A stretch of 64,000 nucleotides of DNA from Apilactobacillus quenuiae (GTDB lineage Bacteria > Bacillota > Bacilli > Lactobacillales > Lactobacillaceae): the NCBI RefSeq assembly GCF_002994005.1, contig NZ_POSN01000002.1:251855-315854 (forward strand). Direction: 5' to 3'. A program made the position numbers and the translations under genes. The notes below the pieces were generated by a model, which saw only the letters and a program-made list of their open reading frames with translations, was not told the origin of the DNA and made no database searches. Positions 47,583 to 57,240 of this stretch are shown piece by piece. Position 1 is the first letter of the stretch. Each line of letters starts with the position of its first letter.

Positions 47583-48005
47583 TTGTTTCCAATAAGATTA
47601 AAAGCATTAAGAAAAGGTCAAAAAATTAGTTTAAAACAATTAGCAGAAAATTTAAATAAATACTCAAAAGATAGAGCTCATCATAATACACCTGCCCAAA
47701 TTGGCAATTGGGAACGTGGCGTTAGATCACCATCATATTTAGAAATTCAAAAACTAGCATCGTACTTCAATGTTAGTATGGATTACTTAATTGGCAGAAC
47801 ATCAATCCAACATTTTAATTTAGAAACCGTTCTGATGAGTGAAAATAAAATTACTTTTAATGATCAAACCTTAACTCATCATGATCGTTATGAAATTTTT
47901 CAATTAATTAACGGATACCTTCATGGTAAAAGTAACAATAATCAAAAAAATAATGATAATAAATATCAAGAAAGCTTAAATTTAGATTTAGATGATGATA
48001 AATAA
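47583..48005 (+). CDS. XRE-family HTH regulator
   Basis: About 140 aa. N-terminal helix-turn-helix (IRLKALRKGQKISLKQLAEN ... PAQIGNWERGVRSPS, about residues 4-65), then a linker and an Asn/Asp/Lys-rich acidic tail. DNA-binding with an unassigned ligand. Start TTG 47583 fits AGAGGTG 8 nt upstream better than the GTG at 47574, which overlaps the SD. It is divergent from the hydrolase gene at 47466. Confidence 0.82.
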   Translation: MFPIRLKALRKGQKISLKQLAENLNKYSKDRAHHNTPAQIGNWERGVRSPSYLEIQKLASYFNVSMDYLIGRTSIQHFNLETVLMSENKITFNDQTLTHHDRYEIFQLINGYLHGKSNNNQKNNDNKYQESLNLDLDDDK

Positions 48006-48040
48006 AAGGATGATTTCAAAAATGAAATCATCCTTTTATT
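48001..48040. terminator. Bidirectional terminator between XRE gene and amtB
   Basis: Stem 48001-48018 with 48023-48040, 18 bp. Confidence 0.88.
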
Positions 48041-48041
48041 A

Positions 48042-49370
48042 TTAATCTTTTGGTAAATTAGGATTCTTCAAATGACCAACTTGCCCTTTAAACTCTTTAG
48101 CATTAACTTCAATATCCTTGTTTTGATCAAATGCTTGATCATTAAGAGAAACTGTATAATCAGCATTTTCACCATGTTCAGATTGATCCAATCCACGCAT
48201 TTCTTCCTTTTTAGTTACACGCATTGGAATAACTAACCTTAATAGGAAAATAATAATTGAACAAGCAACTACAACAAAAACAATTGTTCCAATAGTTGCA
48301 ACTAGCTGAATGAGAACCATGTGGAAACCACCACCATAGAACAATCCATTAGTAGTTACTGATGAGTTAACTGATTTTGTTGCCAAAAATCCAGTTAAGA
48401 TGCTGCCAACAATTCCACTAACTCCATGGCAACCAAATGCATCTAAAACATCGTCAACGCCAATTTTGGGTTTTAAATAATTTACAAATAAATAACTAGC
48501 TAATGTTGCAGTAATTCCAATAATAAACGCACCTGTTATAGTTACAAAACCAGCAGCTGGGGTAATGCCAACAAGCCCACATAAGGTTCCAGTACATACT
48601 CCATTTAATTGTGGTTTACCAACAAAATGCATATCTAATAACATCCATACCAACATTGAAGTAGCAGTCGCAACCGTGGTTGTCATGGTTGCTTGCATTG
48701 CAACATTATTCACTGCTAATGCAGAACCAGCATTAAATCCATACCAGCCAATCCATAAAATGGTAGTACCTAATAAAACCCAAGGCAAGTTGTAATGATT
48801 AGCATTACGATTTTCCTTTATTCTTTTACCTAAAAAGATAGATAATACTAAAGCCGTAACCCCTGCATTAATATGAACAACAGTTCCTCCAGCAAAATCT
48901 AAAGTCCCTAATTTTGCTAGAATTCCGTTAGCTGACCAAACCATATGTACCATTGGATAATACAAAATAATCGACCATAAGATAATAAAAATCAATAAAA
49001 ATTTAAAATGAATTCTCCCAACGACAGATCCAACGAATAATGCTGGAGTAATAACTGCAAACATCATTTCAAAAATTGCATAAACACTAACTGGAATCTT
49101 ATTAGGCATTAAAGTCTTTAAATCAATTCCATGCATAAAAGGATTAGATACATCACCAATAAATCCTCCAATATTTCCTGAAAAAGATAAACTATAACCT
49201 AAAATAATCCATAATAAAATCGCTAAACCAGTAATAATAAAAACTGATAACATCGTGTTAACTACATTTTTCTTTGAAACTAGTCCTCCATAAAAAAATG
49301 CTAATCCCGGAGTCATAAACAATACCAAAATACTTGATAAAAATACAAATGCTGTACTAGCTACGTCCAT
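48042..49370 (-). CDS. amtB: Ammonium transporter
   Basis: 442 aa with eleven membrane helices. Amt family: FLSSILVLFMTPGLAFFYGGLV at the N-terminus, FAGGTVVHINAGVTALVLS (pore-lining His) and DAFGCHGVSGIVGSILTG (second pore His). The C-terminal tail after residue 380 is charged. Conducts NH4+/NH3. No glnK is adjacent, unlike many loci, so PII control is not indicated here. Confidence 0.95.
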   Translation of the reverse strand: MDVASTAFVFLSSILVLFMTPGLAFFYGGLVSKKNVVNTMLSVFIITGLAILLWIILGYSLSFSGNIGGFIGDVSNPFMHGIDLKTLMPNKIPVSVYAIFEMMFAVITPALFVGSVVGRIHFKFLLIFIILWSIILYYPMVHMVWSANGILAKLGTLDFAGGTVVHINAGVTALVLSIFLGKRIKENRNANHYNLPWVLLGTTILWIGWYGFNAGSALAVNNVAMQATMTTTVATATSMLVWMLLDMHFVGKPQLNGVCTGTLCGLVGITPAAGFVTITGAFIIGITATLASYLFVNYLKPKIGVDDVLDAFGCHGVSGIVGSILTGFLATKSVNSSVTTNGLFYGGGFHMVLIQLVATIGTIVFVVVACSIIIFLLRLVIPMRVTKKEEMRGLDQSEHGENADYTVSLNDQAFDQNKDIEVNAKEFKGQVGHLKNPNLPKD

Positions 49371-49546
49371 TATTATCGCTTCCCTTAAGTTAATGTAATA
49401 AATTATAACATTAAAAAGAGATTTTTGTTAAAAAAATTGTGTTTTTTATAAAAATAACGCATATAAATGTAATAAGTTCTAACACAAAATGCTTTTTGCA
49501 TCATTTATTCTTTTCAAATACAATTAGATAGTTAAAGGTGGTTATT

Positions 49547-50389
49547 ATGAATAAAAAGAAATTAATAAAAAAGTTACGTAAAAATAAACAAATAGTCAAA
49601 AAGCCTTCTTATATTGAAAGAATGAAGAAATATAGAAAAATATTTAGTGATTTCCCTTCAATTATCTTTTTGGTCAACAATGTATTAGAAGCTGATCGAC
49701 TTTTAAAAACACAGCAATTACCGCAAGATTTACCAGAATTAATTTTGCCAGATAATATTCAAGATGAAGTTTTTAACTTTGTTAATAATAATTATGCAAT
49801 GAATGATCGTGAAGGTGATAAAGCATGGAATAAATATGTAGAGCAATTACCTGTTTTAGATAAAGATTTAAGGTCCTTTCGTGATTATTTAGAAGCAGAG
49901 TACGGTATGTGGGCATATATTTCTGCACCATTCGCAAACAGCCTTGCTAAATATTTAGGTAATAAAAAAACGCTAGAAGTAATGGCAGGTAATGGTTATA
50001 TATCTAAAGGTTTACATGATGACGGAACTGACATAATTTGCACTGATAGCATGGACTGGCAAAAAGAAAATGAAACTGGTCATCATTTAGTAACTAATGT
50101 TGAAAAATTAGATGCTAATGAAGCTTTTGATAAATATAAAAATTCAGTTGATTGCATTATTATGTGTTGGTCCCCTGATGGAATTGATATTGACTGGCAA
50201 TTGTTACAAAAAATTCGTGAATATCAAAAAGATATTCAATTAATAATAATTGGTGAGAAATACGGTGCTACTGATTCAAAAGAATTTTGGGATAATGCGA
50301 AAATTGTTAATTCAGAAATCTCAAATGAATTAAATAAACACCATCGACCTTTTGATTTAATTAAAGATCAATTATATTTTGTAAATTAG
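49547..50389 (+). CDS. SAM-dependent methyltransferase-like protein
   Basis: About 280 aa, cytosolic. A basic N-terminus (KKKLIKKLRKNKQ), a helical region (about 20-140), then a Rossmann-like methyltransferase domain. TLEVMAGNGYISKGLHDDG is motif I (SAM-binding), IICTDS the acidic strand-two end, and DCIIMCWSPDG takes the place of motif IV. Substrate unknown. AAGGTGG sets ATG 49547 as start. Confidence 0.78.
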   Translation: MNKKKLIKKLRKNKQIVKKPSYIERMKKYRKIFSDFPSIIFLVNNVLEADRLLKTQQLPQDLPELILPDNIQDEVFNFVNNNYAMNDREGDKAWNKYVEQLPVLDKDLRSFRDYLEAEYGMWAYISAPFANSLAKYLGNKKTLEVMAGNGYISKGLHDDGTDIICTDSMDWQKENETGHHLVTNVEKLDANEAFDKYKNSVDCIIMCWSPDGIDIDWQLLQKIREYQKDIQLIIIGEKYGATDSKEFWDNAKIVNSEISNELNKHHRPFDLIKDQLYFVN

Positions 50390-50394
50390 AATAA

Positions 50395-50428
50395 AAAAAT
50401 ACCCCAACTATAAAGTTGGGGTATTTTT
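50395..50428. terminator. Bidirectional terminator (methyltransferase gene and small RNA)
   Basis: AAAAATACCCCAACT/AGTTGGGGTATTTTT with a 4-nt loop. Confidence 0.9.
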
Positions 50429-50586
50429 GTGGCATTTATAAAATAAATGGATAAGTGGTGTTCACATCACCAACAATATCAAACACGCTACAATACGGTA
50501 GCATAATGTGTCCCACATCAAAAACGTCACTTAATCATCATCTGATGAAAACAAACAAGTTGCGTGACCTTCTCGACTCATCGCAA
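50398..50586 (-). ncRNA. Putative structured small RNA
   Basis: A gene-free stretch of about 190 nt, GC-richer than its surroundings. On the minus strand it starts just after an extended -10 (TGTTATAAT, 50591-50599) and ends at the terminator 50395-50428. Inside are hairpins ACAC-n4-GCTAC-n6-GTAGC-GTGT, GTCAC ... GTGAC and GGTG-n7-CACC, plus a possible long AAGTG/CACTT closing pair. I cannot match it to a named family; size and form recall 6S RNA, but the ends do not pair well. Confidence 0.5.
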
Positions 50587-50609
50587 ATTAATTATAACAT
50601 GTTTTGAAA

Positions 50610-51143
50610 TTATTTTTTACTGGATTTTTTCTTTTTAGTTGTTTTCTTTTTACCCTTTGAATCTTCAGCTAGTTCTTTTTCAGCTTTAAGTCGTTTTTCC
50701 TTGTTTTCATCAATTGAGGTTAATTGATTTTTAACCCAATCAGCTAATTTTTGTTCTAACTTATCATTATCAGAAAATTCATCTTGAGATGATAATTCGT
50801 CAATCCGTAATTTAGAGCGATTAACATCTGGTGATTCAACAATCATATATATATTCAAGTCACAATCTCCATCACCAGACATCATTTTACTAATATTCTT
50901 AGAATAACGGTATGGTAAATTTACAATACAATTTTGTAAAAAGAAACTAGTGTCCTCACCTTTTACGTGTAGCATTGCAGATGCCAAATGTCCTAAATTA
51001 ATTTGTTCTTCCATAAATTTTAAAAGTGGTTGAAATGACTTAACTGAATCGTTAGCTAAGTCTGCTGAGGTAACTTCAACAGTTTGCACCTCAAATTGTT
51101 CATCATTAATCTTATCAATGAATTCTTGTACATCCATTTTCAT
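50610..51143 (-). CDS. Hypothetical soluble protein with basic tail
   Basis: 177 aa, not recognised. The first two thirds are mixed alpha/beta (QLN-type strands around MLHVKGEDTSFFLQNCIVN and DCDLNIYMIVESPDV); the last 25 residues are a run of lysine with serine and threonine. No signal peptide or membrane helix. It starts 9 nt after the stop of the membrane protein 51153-51542, so the two likely form an operon. Confidence 0.6.
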   Translation of the reverse strand: MKMDVQEFIDKINDEQFEVQTVEVTSADLANDSVKSFQPLLKFMEEQINLGHLASAMLHVKGEDTSFFLQNCIVNLPYRYSKNISKMMSGDGDCDLNIYMIVESPDVNRSKLRIDELSSQDEFSDNDKLEQKLADWVKNQLTSIDENKEKRLKAEKELAEDSKGKKKTTKKKKSSKK

Positions 51144-51152
51144 CTTTTACAC

Positions 51153-51542
51153 CTATTTTTTCTTTATATTTCGTTTTACTATTCTTACATAGTCATTCTT
51201 TATACGTGGCCATGCAAATCGATACCAAAAGAGATTTACAATTACACCAATGATGGCAATAAAAATAGCTCCAAATCGATGCAAAGCTGGCACATCAGAA
51301 TTTCTAAACATAGTATTAATAATCACAAATAAGCTAAGTGTATAAATACCAATAATTACGCCCAAAAAGTGGTATGCAAACTTCCATCTAATATAGCCTA
51401 AAATATTAAAACCAACATATAAAATAATTGCAATAATAATTGTTTTAAATAAATCAGCATTATTTCCACTCATTACAATATCGCATATAATAAATATTAT
51501 TAATGATAATGCACTAATTAATGCAATTTTATTTTTATTCAT
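51153..51542 (-). CDS. Four-helix membrane protein of unknown function
   Basis: 129 aa with four hydrophobic helices (about 8-25, 33-50, 58-78, 90-108) and a basic C-terminal tail. The overall form recalls DUF3021-type small membrane proteins, but I see no firm motif. GGAGGAG precedes the ATG. First gene of a probable two-gene transcript. Confidence 0.6.
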   Translation of the reverse strand: MNKNKIALISALSLIIFIICDIVMSGNNADLFKTIIIAIILYVGFNILGYIRWKFAYHFLGVIIGIYTLSLFVIINTMFRNSDVPALHRFGAIFIAIIGVIVNLFWYRFAWPRIKNDYVRIVKRNIKKK

Positions 51543-51626
51543 ATTCTCCTCCAGTATATTTTACTCATTTACACCTTATCACAACTTATTAAATTTTACT
51601 AAATTTTTTTAGAAAGCAGGCTTTAA

Positions 51627-52514
51627 ATGCACAAATGGCAGTATCAATTAATAGTTAAAAATGTAATATCACCTGTTAGCGTTAGAAAATATCTAAGCAA
51701 CTATTTACTCATTCCGAAGCATCTAATCTTTTCGTTGAGAAAAAATAAACGCATAACAGTTAATGGAAAATATCTTCCCATGAATTTTAATGTTAAAAAT
51801 AATGATCATATTGAAATTTTATTCACTGCAAATGACTTTAAATTACCAGTACAAAATTTGCTCCCAGATAATAGTCAAAAAATAAAAATTTTATTCGAGA
51901 ATAAAGATTTATTAGTGGTAAATAAAAAACGTGGAATCAAAACTCATCCTAATAGTCCCAATGAAACTGGTACCCTTCTAAATTTTTGCGAATCTTATTT
52001 AAATAAATCTAAACAGCATGCATATATGATTCATCGTCTAGACCAAGAAACTTCTGGTGCCATTATAGTTGGTAAAAATCCGGCAGTTGTCCCCATTTTA
52101 GTAAAACTAATTAAAGACAAAATAATTCATCGTACTTATTTAGCATGGGTGGATGGAAAATTTAAACAAAAAAGTGGAATAATTAATTTACCGATTGGTT
52201 TAGATATAACAGACAAAAGAAAAAGACAAGTTAATGGCACCCATGCAAAAAAAGCGTTAACTAAATATAATGTTCTAAAAGAATACCGTAATAGTTCTTT
52301 AGTGGAAATCAATATTCAAACTGGTCGTACACATCAAATTAGAGTTCATATGAATAAAATTGGTCATCCAATAATTGGTGACCCTCTGTATAATGAAAAT
52401 AATAGTACGGGAAACATGTTACTACATTCATGGAAATTAAAGTTGATTATTCCGTATTATATGAATAACAAAGTTATAGAATCACCAATTCCAGCGGAAT
52501 TTAATATTATGTAA
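51627..52514 (+). CDS. RluA-family pseudouridine synthase
   Basis: 295 aa. Isomerises uridine in rRNA or tRNA. The catalytic motif HRLDQETSGAIIV holds Asp139, and TGRTHQIRVHMNKIGHPIIGD is the second RluA signature. The N-terminal 70 residues form an S4-like part. Which RNA site it modifies is unclear; RluD/YlyB-like and YjbO-like members are hard to separate by eye. Confidence 0.9.
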   Translation: MHKWQYQLIVKNVISPVSVRKYLSNYLLIPKHLIFSLRKNKRITVNGKYLPMNFNVKNNDHIEILFTANDFKLPVQNLLPDNSQKIKILFENKDLLVVNKKRGIKTHPNSPNETGTLLNFCESYLNKSKQHAYMIHRLDQETSGAIIVGKNPAVVPILVKLIKDKIIHRTYLAWVDGKFKQKSGIINLPIGLDITDKRKRQVNGTHAKKALTKYNVLKEYRNSSLVEINIQTGRTHQIRVHMNKIGHPIIGDPLYNENNSTGNMLLHSWKLKLIIPYYMNNKVIESPIPAEFNIM

Positions 52515-52516
52515 CA

Positions 52517-52550
52517 AAAGAGCCACATCCAAATGGATGTGGCTCTTTCT
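52517..52550. terminator. Bidirectional terminator between the RluA-type gene and xpk
   Basis: AAAGAGCCACATCCA/TGGATGTGGCTCTTT with a 2-nt loop. Confidence 0.88.
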
Positions 52551-52577
52551 AGGTTTTAAAAGTTAATTATTATTAAA

Positions 52578-54968
52578 TTACTTTAATGGTTTCCATTGCC
52601 AATCATTTACTTCTGGTAAGTCAGTACCAACTTCACGGATGTAAGCATTGTGCTTGTCAACCATGTCATTCATACGTTGTACGAATGAAGCACCCTTAAC
52701 AGAGTATTCTGGAATATCATTTACAACTTCTTTAGCTAAGTCGTAACGATCTAATTGGTTCAATACACGCATGTCGAATGGTGTAGTAATGTCACCATTT
52801 TCACGGTAACCATGAACATGTAAGTTATGGTTGTGACGATCAAAGAAGATGTCTTTAACTAGACCTTCAAAGCCGTGGAATGCGAACAATACAGGCTTGT
52901 CAGTAGTGAATAGACGATCAAATTCTTCATCACTTAGACCACGAGGGTCAACCTTAGGTGAACGTAACTTCAAGAAGTCAACAACGTTAATGTATCTGAT
53001 CTTCATTTCTGGGAATTCATCGTGTAATAATGAAATGGCAGCAAGACTTTCCCAAGTTGGTTCAGTACCAGCTGAAGCGATAACAACGTCTGGTTCTTGA
53101 CCTTGGTCAGTTGATGCCCAATCGATGTAACCTAAACCATTGTTTACAAGGTTAGTTGCTTCTTCAATTGAGAACCATTGTGGACGTGGGTGTTTTGAAG
53201 TAACGATTAAGTTAATCTTTTCTTCACTTGCGAATGCAACCTTACCTACAGCTAATAATGAGTTAGCATCAGCTGGTAAGTATTCACGAATAAATTCAGG
53301 TTTCTTTTCAGACAAGTGAGTTAACATACCTGGATCTTGGTGAGTGTAACCATTGTGATCTTGTTGGAATACAGTTGAAGTATCAACAAAGTTCAATGAT
53401 GGGTAACGTTTTCTCCATGGTTGATCAGCAGCTTTACGTAACCACTTGAAGTGTTGAGTCAACATTGAGTCAACTACACGACCAAATGATTCATAAGTAG
53501 CAAAGAAACCATGACGACCAGTTAGAACGTAACCTTCTAGCCAACCTTCGTCTTGATGTTCAGATAATTGTGAATCAATTAAACGACCATCATGAGCGAT
53601 GTATTGGTCATTTGGTTCCATAATGTCTTCCATCCATTGACGGTTTGTTTCATTGAACACACCATATAGACGGTTTGACATTGATTCATCAGGACCAAAA
53701 GCACGGAAGTTGTTAGGGTTTGCATCCATAACAGCACCTAACCAGTTTGACCATACACTCATATCTTCAGCGATTGTTTCACCTGGAGTTTTAACATCAA
53801 CAGCAAATTTCTTTACGTCTGGTAAAACTAGAGGCTTAGGATCGATACCACCATTAGTAATAGGGTTTACTGACATACGACGGTCACCCTTAGGTGCCAA
53901 TGCCTTAATGTCATCCTTAATAGTACCATCATCGTTAAATAATTCTTCTGGCTTGTATGACTTCATCCAATCTACAAGTAGATCAGCATGTTCCATATTG
54001 TTTGAAGAAATTGGTAGTGGAACTTGGTGGGCACGGAATGAATTTTCAACGGGTTCGCCGTCAAGATTCTTCTTAGGACCAGTCCAACCTTTTGGTGTTC
54101 TAACAACAATCATAGGCCATACAGGTTCAGTTGCTGTATCAGCAGTTTCGTTTTCACGAGCATTCTTTTGAATGTCTTTGATTTCTGGGATAACTTCATC
54201 CATAACTTTAGCCATTTTTTCATGGTAAGCCATGTGATCGTCAAAGTCTTCTTCGTTTTCAACAAAGTAGGCTTTCCAACCCATACCCTTGAAGTAGTCA
54301 GATAATTCTTCATCTGACATACGTGACATGATAGTTGGGTTTGAAATCTTGAAACCATTCATGTTAATGATAGGCAATACAGCACCATCTTTAACAGGAT
54401 TGATGAATTTGTCTGAGAACCAACCAGCAGCTAATGGGCCAGTTTCAGCTTCACCATCACCAATTTCAACAGCTGCAATTACGTCAGGGTTATCTAGGAT
54501 AGCACCAACACCATGTGATAGTGAGTAACCTAATTCTCCACCTTCGTGAATTGAACCTGGAGTTTCAGGAGCAGCATGTGATGCAACTCCACCAGGGAAT
54601 GAGAATTGTTTAAATAATTTAGCCATACCCTTTTCATCTTGTGAAATGTTTGGGTAAATGTCTGAGTAACTACCATCAATGTATGAGTTAGATACCATAA
54701 CTTGGCCACCATGACCTGAACCTTCAATGTAGAACATGTTTAGGTCATATTTATTGATTGCACGGTTTAAATGTGCATAAATAAAGTTTTGAGATACGAT
54801 AGTACCCCAGTGTCCAATTGGTTTAACTTTAACATCGTCTGATGTTAACTTGTTCTTTAATAATGGGTTGTTTCTTAGATATAATTGACCTACTGATAAA
54901 TAGTTAGCAGTACGCCAGTATTTGTCTAATTCTTCCAAGTATTGTTTGGAATCGAAATCTTGTGCCAT
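52578..54968 (-). CDS. xpkA: Xylulose-5-phosphate/fructose-6-phosphate phosphoketolase
   Basis: 796 aa, thiamine-diphosphate enzyme that splits xylulose 5-phosphate to acetyl phosphate and glyceraldehyde 3-phosphate, the key step of heterolactic fermentation. Seen: EGSGHGGQV and [22 protein letters not shown] near the N-terminus, the ThDP motif [13 protein letters not shown], and [12 protein letters not shown] and [10 protein letters not shown] in the middle domain. Codon use is more regular and GC-richer than its neighbours, as in highly expressed genes. Strong promoter and AAAGGAG upstream; a GntR gene lies behind it on the same strand. Confidence 0.97.
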   Translation of the reverse strand: MAQDFDSKQYLEELDKYWRTANYLSVGQLYLRNNPLLKNKLTSDDVKVKPIGHWGTIVSQNFIYAHLNRAINKYDLNMFYIEGSGHGGQVMVSNSYIDGSYSDIYPNISQDEKGMAKLFKQFSFPGGVASHAAPETPGSIHEGGELGYSLSHGVGAILDNPDVIAAVEIGDGEAETGPLAAGWFSDKFINPVKDGAVLPIINMNGFKISNPTIMSRMSDEELSDYFKGMGWKAYFVENEEDFDDHMAYHEKMAKVMDEVIPEIKDIQKNARENETADTATEPVWPMIVVRTPKGWTGPKKNLDGEPVENSFRAHQVPLPISSNNMEHADLLVDWMKSYKPEELFNDDGTIKDDIKALAPKGDRRMSVNPITNGGIDPKPLVLPDVKKFAVDVKTPGETIAEDMSVWSNWLGAVMDANPNNFRAFGPDESMSNRLYGVFNETNRQWMEDIMEPNDQYIAHDGRLIDSQLSEHQDEGWLEGYVLTGRHGFFATYESFGRVVDSMLTQHFKWLRKAADQPWRKRYPSLNFVDTSTVFQQDHNGYTHQDPGMLTHLSEKKPEFIREYLPADANSLLAVGKVAFASEEKINLIVTSKHPRPQWFSIEEATNLVNNGLGYIDWASTDQGQEPDVVIASAGTEPTWESLAAISLLHDEFPEMKIRYINVVDFLKLRSPKVDPRGLSDEEFDRLFTTDKPVLFAFHGFEGLVKDIFFDRHNHNLHVHGYRENGDITTPFDMRVLNQLDRYDLAKEVVNDIPEYSVKGASFVQRMNDMVDKHNAYIREVGTDLPEVNDWQWKPLK

Positions 54969-55066
54969 TAATTAACACTCCTTTTTAATAAAAAACTATT
55001 GAAATTAATAATGGTTTACATAAAAAATCATCAACAAAATGGTTAATAATTTTTAATACAATGAAT

Positions 55067-55094
55067 ATAATAACTGGTTTTTATAAAAAGTCAA
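55067..55094 (-). promoter_or_regulatory. xpk promoter with repeated TTATAAAAA
   Basis: Minus strand TTGACT (55089-55094), 16-nt spacer, TATTAT (55067-55072). TTATAAAAA occurs on both sides of the -35, possibly an operator for the neighbouring GntR protein. Confidence 0.6.
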
Positions 55095-55211
55095 CCTTTT
55101 TATAAATTGATACGGTCCAATTAATATAATTTTAATAAATCATTATTAATATCGTAATTATTATGAACGATTTATTGGTAATAGTCCAATATTTCTCACA
55201 AATTTTATCAA

Positions 55212-55940
55212 TTAATCATCACTTAACATAACAAAAGTATTATATCTTAAATATTGGTAATGCAGACGCATATTTGAAACTTCAAATGGAGTTCCATCAT
55301 CTAAGAAAAAGATTCCTTCCATCAATCCAACCGGTTCATTGGGCTTTAAATGAAGTAATCTTTGATCTTGTTCATTTGATGGACTAGCTAATATTGATAA
55401 AAATGATTGTGTAACACGTTTATTAATTTTATCTTCGACATAATTAAAAATAGAACCAGAAACAATTTCTTTGTTTAATTCTGGCGCAATCTTAATTGGA
55501 ATGTAACCAGTTTCAATCATAAATGGCTTGTCATCAAAAAGACGAAGTCGTTGAATTTCATAGACAAAATCCCCTTCAGATAAAAAGAGATCTTGTTGAA
55601 TTTCTTTGCTTGCTGGAATTACTTTAAAATCTAATAACTGAATTTTAGGCGTTTTACCCTGACTTTTTAAACTATCGGTAATTCCTAAATTAGATCCTTC
55701 ATAATGAAAAATGGTTTGATTCTTCATATATAAAGGATTAATAAAAGTACCAGAACCACGTTTTTTAAAAATAATTCCATCATCGGCCAATAATTTAAGT
55801 GCACGCTTTATAGAGCTACGACTTACATCGTAATTTTCACTTAGGCTACGTTCATCAGGAAGACGTTTATTGGGAAACTTATTGTTCACGATTTTTTGCT
55901 TTAAATCGCGCATCACTTTACGATAAACTAAATCAGACAT
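55212..55940 (-). CDS. GntR/HutC-family regulator
   Basis: 242 aa. N-terminal winged HTH (LVYRKVMRDLKQKIV ... LSENYDVSRSSIKRALKLL, residues 3-70) and a C-terminal UTRA ligand domain (about 95-240; FVYEIQRLRLFDDKPFMIE, QSFLSILASPSNEQ). HutC-type repressors sense sugar phosphates or amino-acid derivatives. It sits directly upstream of xpk on the same strand, with about 240 nt between, so control of xpk is plausible but not shown. TAGGAGG precedes ATG. Confidence 0.88.
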   Translation of the reverse strand: MSDLVYRKVMRDLKQKIVNNKFPNKRLPDERSLSENYDVSRSSIKRALKLLADDGIIFKKRGSGTFINPLYMKNQTIFHYEGSNLGITDSLKSQGKTPKIQLLDFKVIPASKEIQQDLFLSEGDFVYEIQRLRLFDDKPFMIETGYIPIKIAPELNKEIVSGSIFNYVEDKINKRVTQSFLSILASPSNEQDQRLLHLKPNEPVGLMEGIFFLDDGTPFEVSNMRLHYQYLRYNTFVMLSDD

Positions 55941-56044
55941 CGTTTCCTCCTAACTTGAACAAAATTTATTAAAATAATTATAACAGATTTATGCATTCAA
56001 TTTTAAACAAATAATATGCTAAAATATCCATTGAGGTGATTTGA

Positions 56045-56548
56045 ATGTCAAAGAAGAAGAAAAAGAATAACATTCATAAAACTTTAGTTGAACAAATTCT
56101 AGATAAAAATAAGATTGCATATAAACAATATACTTTTGCTACTCACGAAGAAGGTGACGTTAGACAAATGGATATTGAAGATGGTGTCGATCAACATCGT
56201 GTTTATAAAACTTTAGTTCTTAATGGTAAAAATACCGGACCAGTTGTTGGTGTCGTTCCAATGGATGAACGTTTAGATGAAAAGAAATTAGCTAAGGAAT
56301 CTGGCAATAAAAAAGTAAACATGGTCCCACTTAAAGATTTACTAAAAACTACCGGATATGTTCATGGCGCTAACACTCCAATTGGGATTTATGAAAAATT
56401 TCATTACCCTGTTTATATTGACCAAGAGGCTCAAAAACAAGAAAACATTCTTGTTTCTTCTGGACAAGTTGGCCGTTCAGTGGAGGTTAATGCTGAACAG
56501 ATGATTAATTTAATTAAAGGACATTTTGTTGATATTCGCCAAGAATAA
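56045..56548 (+). CDS. ybaK: Cys-tRNA(Pro)/Cys-tRNA(Cys) deacylase, YbaK-type
   Basis: 167 aa. Trans-editing enzyme that removes Cys from mischarged tRNA-Pro. The YbaK/EbsC domain has VYKTLVLNG with the catalytic Lys55, VVGVVPMDERLDEKKLA and NTPIGIYEKF. A lysine-rich N-terminal tail precedes it. GAGGTG lies 8 nt before ATG. Convergent with the HD gene (2 nt between stops), no terminator between. Confidence 0.9.
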   Translation: MSKKKKKNNIHKTLVEQILDKNKIAYKQYTFATHEEGDVRQMDIEDGVDQHRVYKTLVLNGKNTGPVVGVVPMDERLDEKKLAKESGNKKVNMVPLKDLLKTTGYVHGANTPIGIYEKFHYPVYIDQEAQKQENILVSSGQVGRSVEVNAEQMINLIKGHFVDIRQE

Positions 56549-56550
56549 GT

Positions 56551-57183
56551 TTATTGCCATTCATCCTTAAATTCATTAACAAAATTTTCCATATATTTTT
56601 TTCTTTGTGCCGCAAGTTTTCTTGCGGCTTTTGTATTCATTAAATCTGGTAATTTAAATAATTTTTCATAGAAATGATTAATTACAGTCGTATGCTTACG
56701 ATATTCTGTTTTATCCATATTAGTACGTGGTAATTGATTAGGATCATACATAGTATCACCAAAGTGTCCACCAAAATAAAAAGCTCGCGCAATACCAATT
56801 GCCCCAATTGCATCTAATCGATCTGCATCTTGAACAATTTGGCCATTAATATCTAATTGATAATGATTAACTAAGTTTTTATTATAAGACATATGTTCAA
56901 TAATATTCATAATTTGATTAGTATATTCAGAAGAAAAATCCAGTTCAGTTAATTTATCAATAACTAACTTTTTCTGCGTTCTAGTATTTTCTACTAGCTT
57001 ATCGTCAATTACATCATGTAAATAAGCGGCAACTAAAACAATCATTTGATTAGAACCAGGAATTGCATCTGATAGTCGTTCTGCTATCTTAACGACTCTT
57101 TTAATATGTGAGAAATCATGTCCTGTTTGATCATCTGCTAATTGTTCTTCTACAAAATTAATAATTTCTGCTATCTCATCCAT
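56551..57183 (-). CDS. HD-domain phosphohydrolase
   Basis: 210 aa, cytosolic. HD metal ligands are seen as HDFSHIKRV (His22-Asp23) and AYLHDVIDD (His56-Asp57), with a later Asp in VQDADRLDAIGAIGIARAF. This is the COG1418/YpgQ-type family, which includes nucleotide pyrophosphohydrolases. AAGGGAGG precedes ATG. It follows the DUF1836 gene, whose terminator lies between them. Confidence 0.86.
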   Translation of the reverse strand: MDEIAEIINFVEEQLADDQTGHDFSHIKRVVKIAERLSDAIPGSNQMIVLVAAYLHDVIDDKLVENTRTQKKLVIDKLTELDFSSEYTNQIMNIIEHMSYNKNLVNHYQLDINGQIVQDADRLDAIGAIGIARAFYFGGHFGDTMYDPNQLPRTNMDKTEYRKHTTVINHFYEKLFKLPDLMNTKAARKLAAQRKKYMENFVNEFKDEWQ

Positions 57184-57206
57184 AAATTAACCTCCCTTTT
57201 CATAAT

Positions 57207-57240
57207 AAAAAGAGTGATATGAAATCATCACATCACTCTT
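57207..57240 (-). terminator. Terminator after the DUF1836 gene
   Basis: AGAGTGAT/ATCACTCT with an inner imperfect stem; on the minus strand followed by TTTTTATT. Confidence 0.75.

Noticed and set aside
50398-50586. 6S RNA assignment for the small RNA
   Set aside because: The predicted ends do not form the long closing stem of 6S, so I left the family open.
53653-54171. Long plus-strand frame of 172 codons inside xpk
   Set aside because: The complementary frame of a highly expressed gene often stays open by codon bias; no SD and no recognisable domain.
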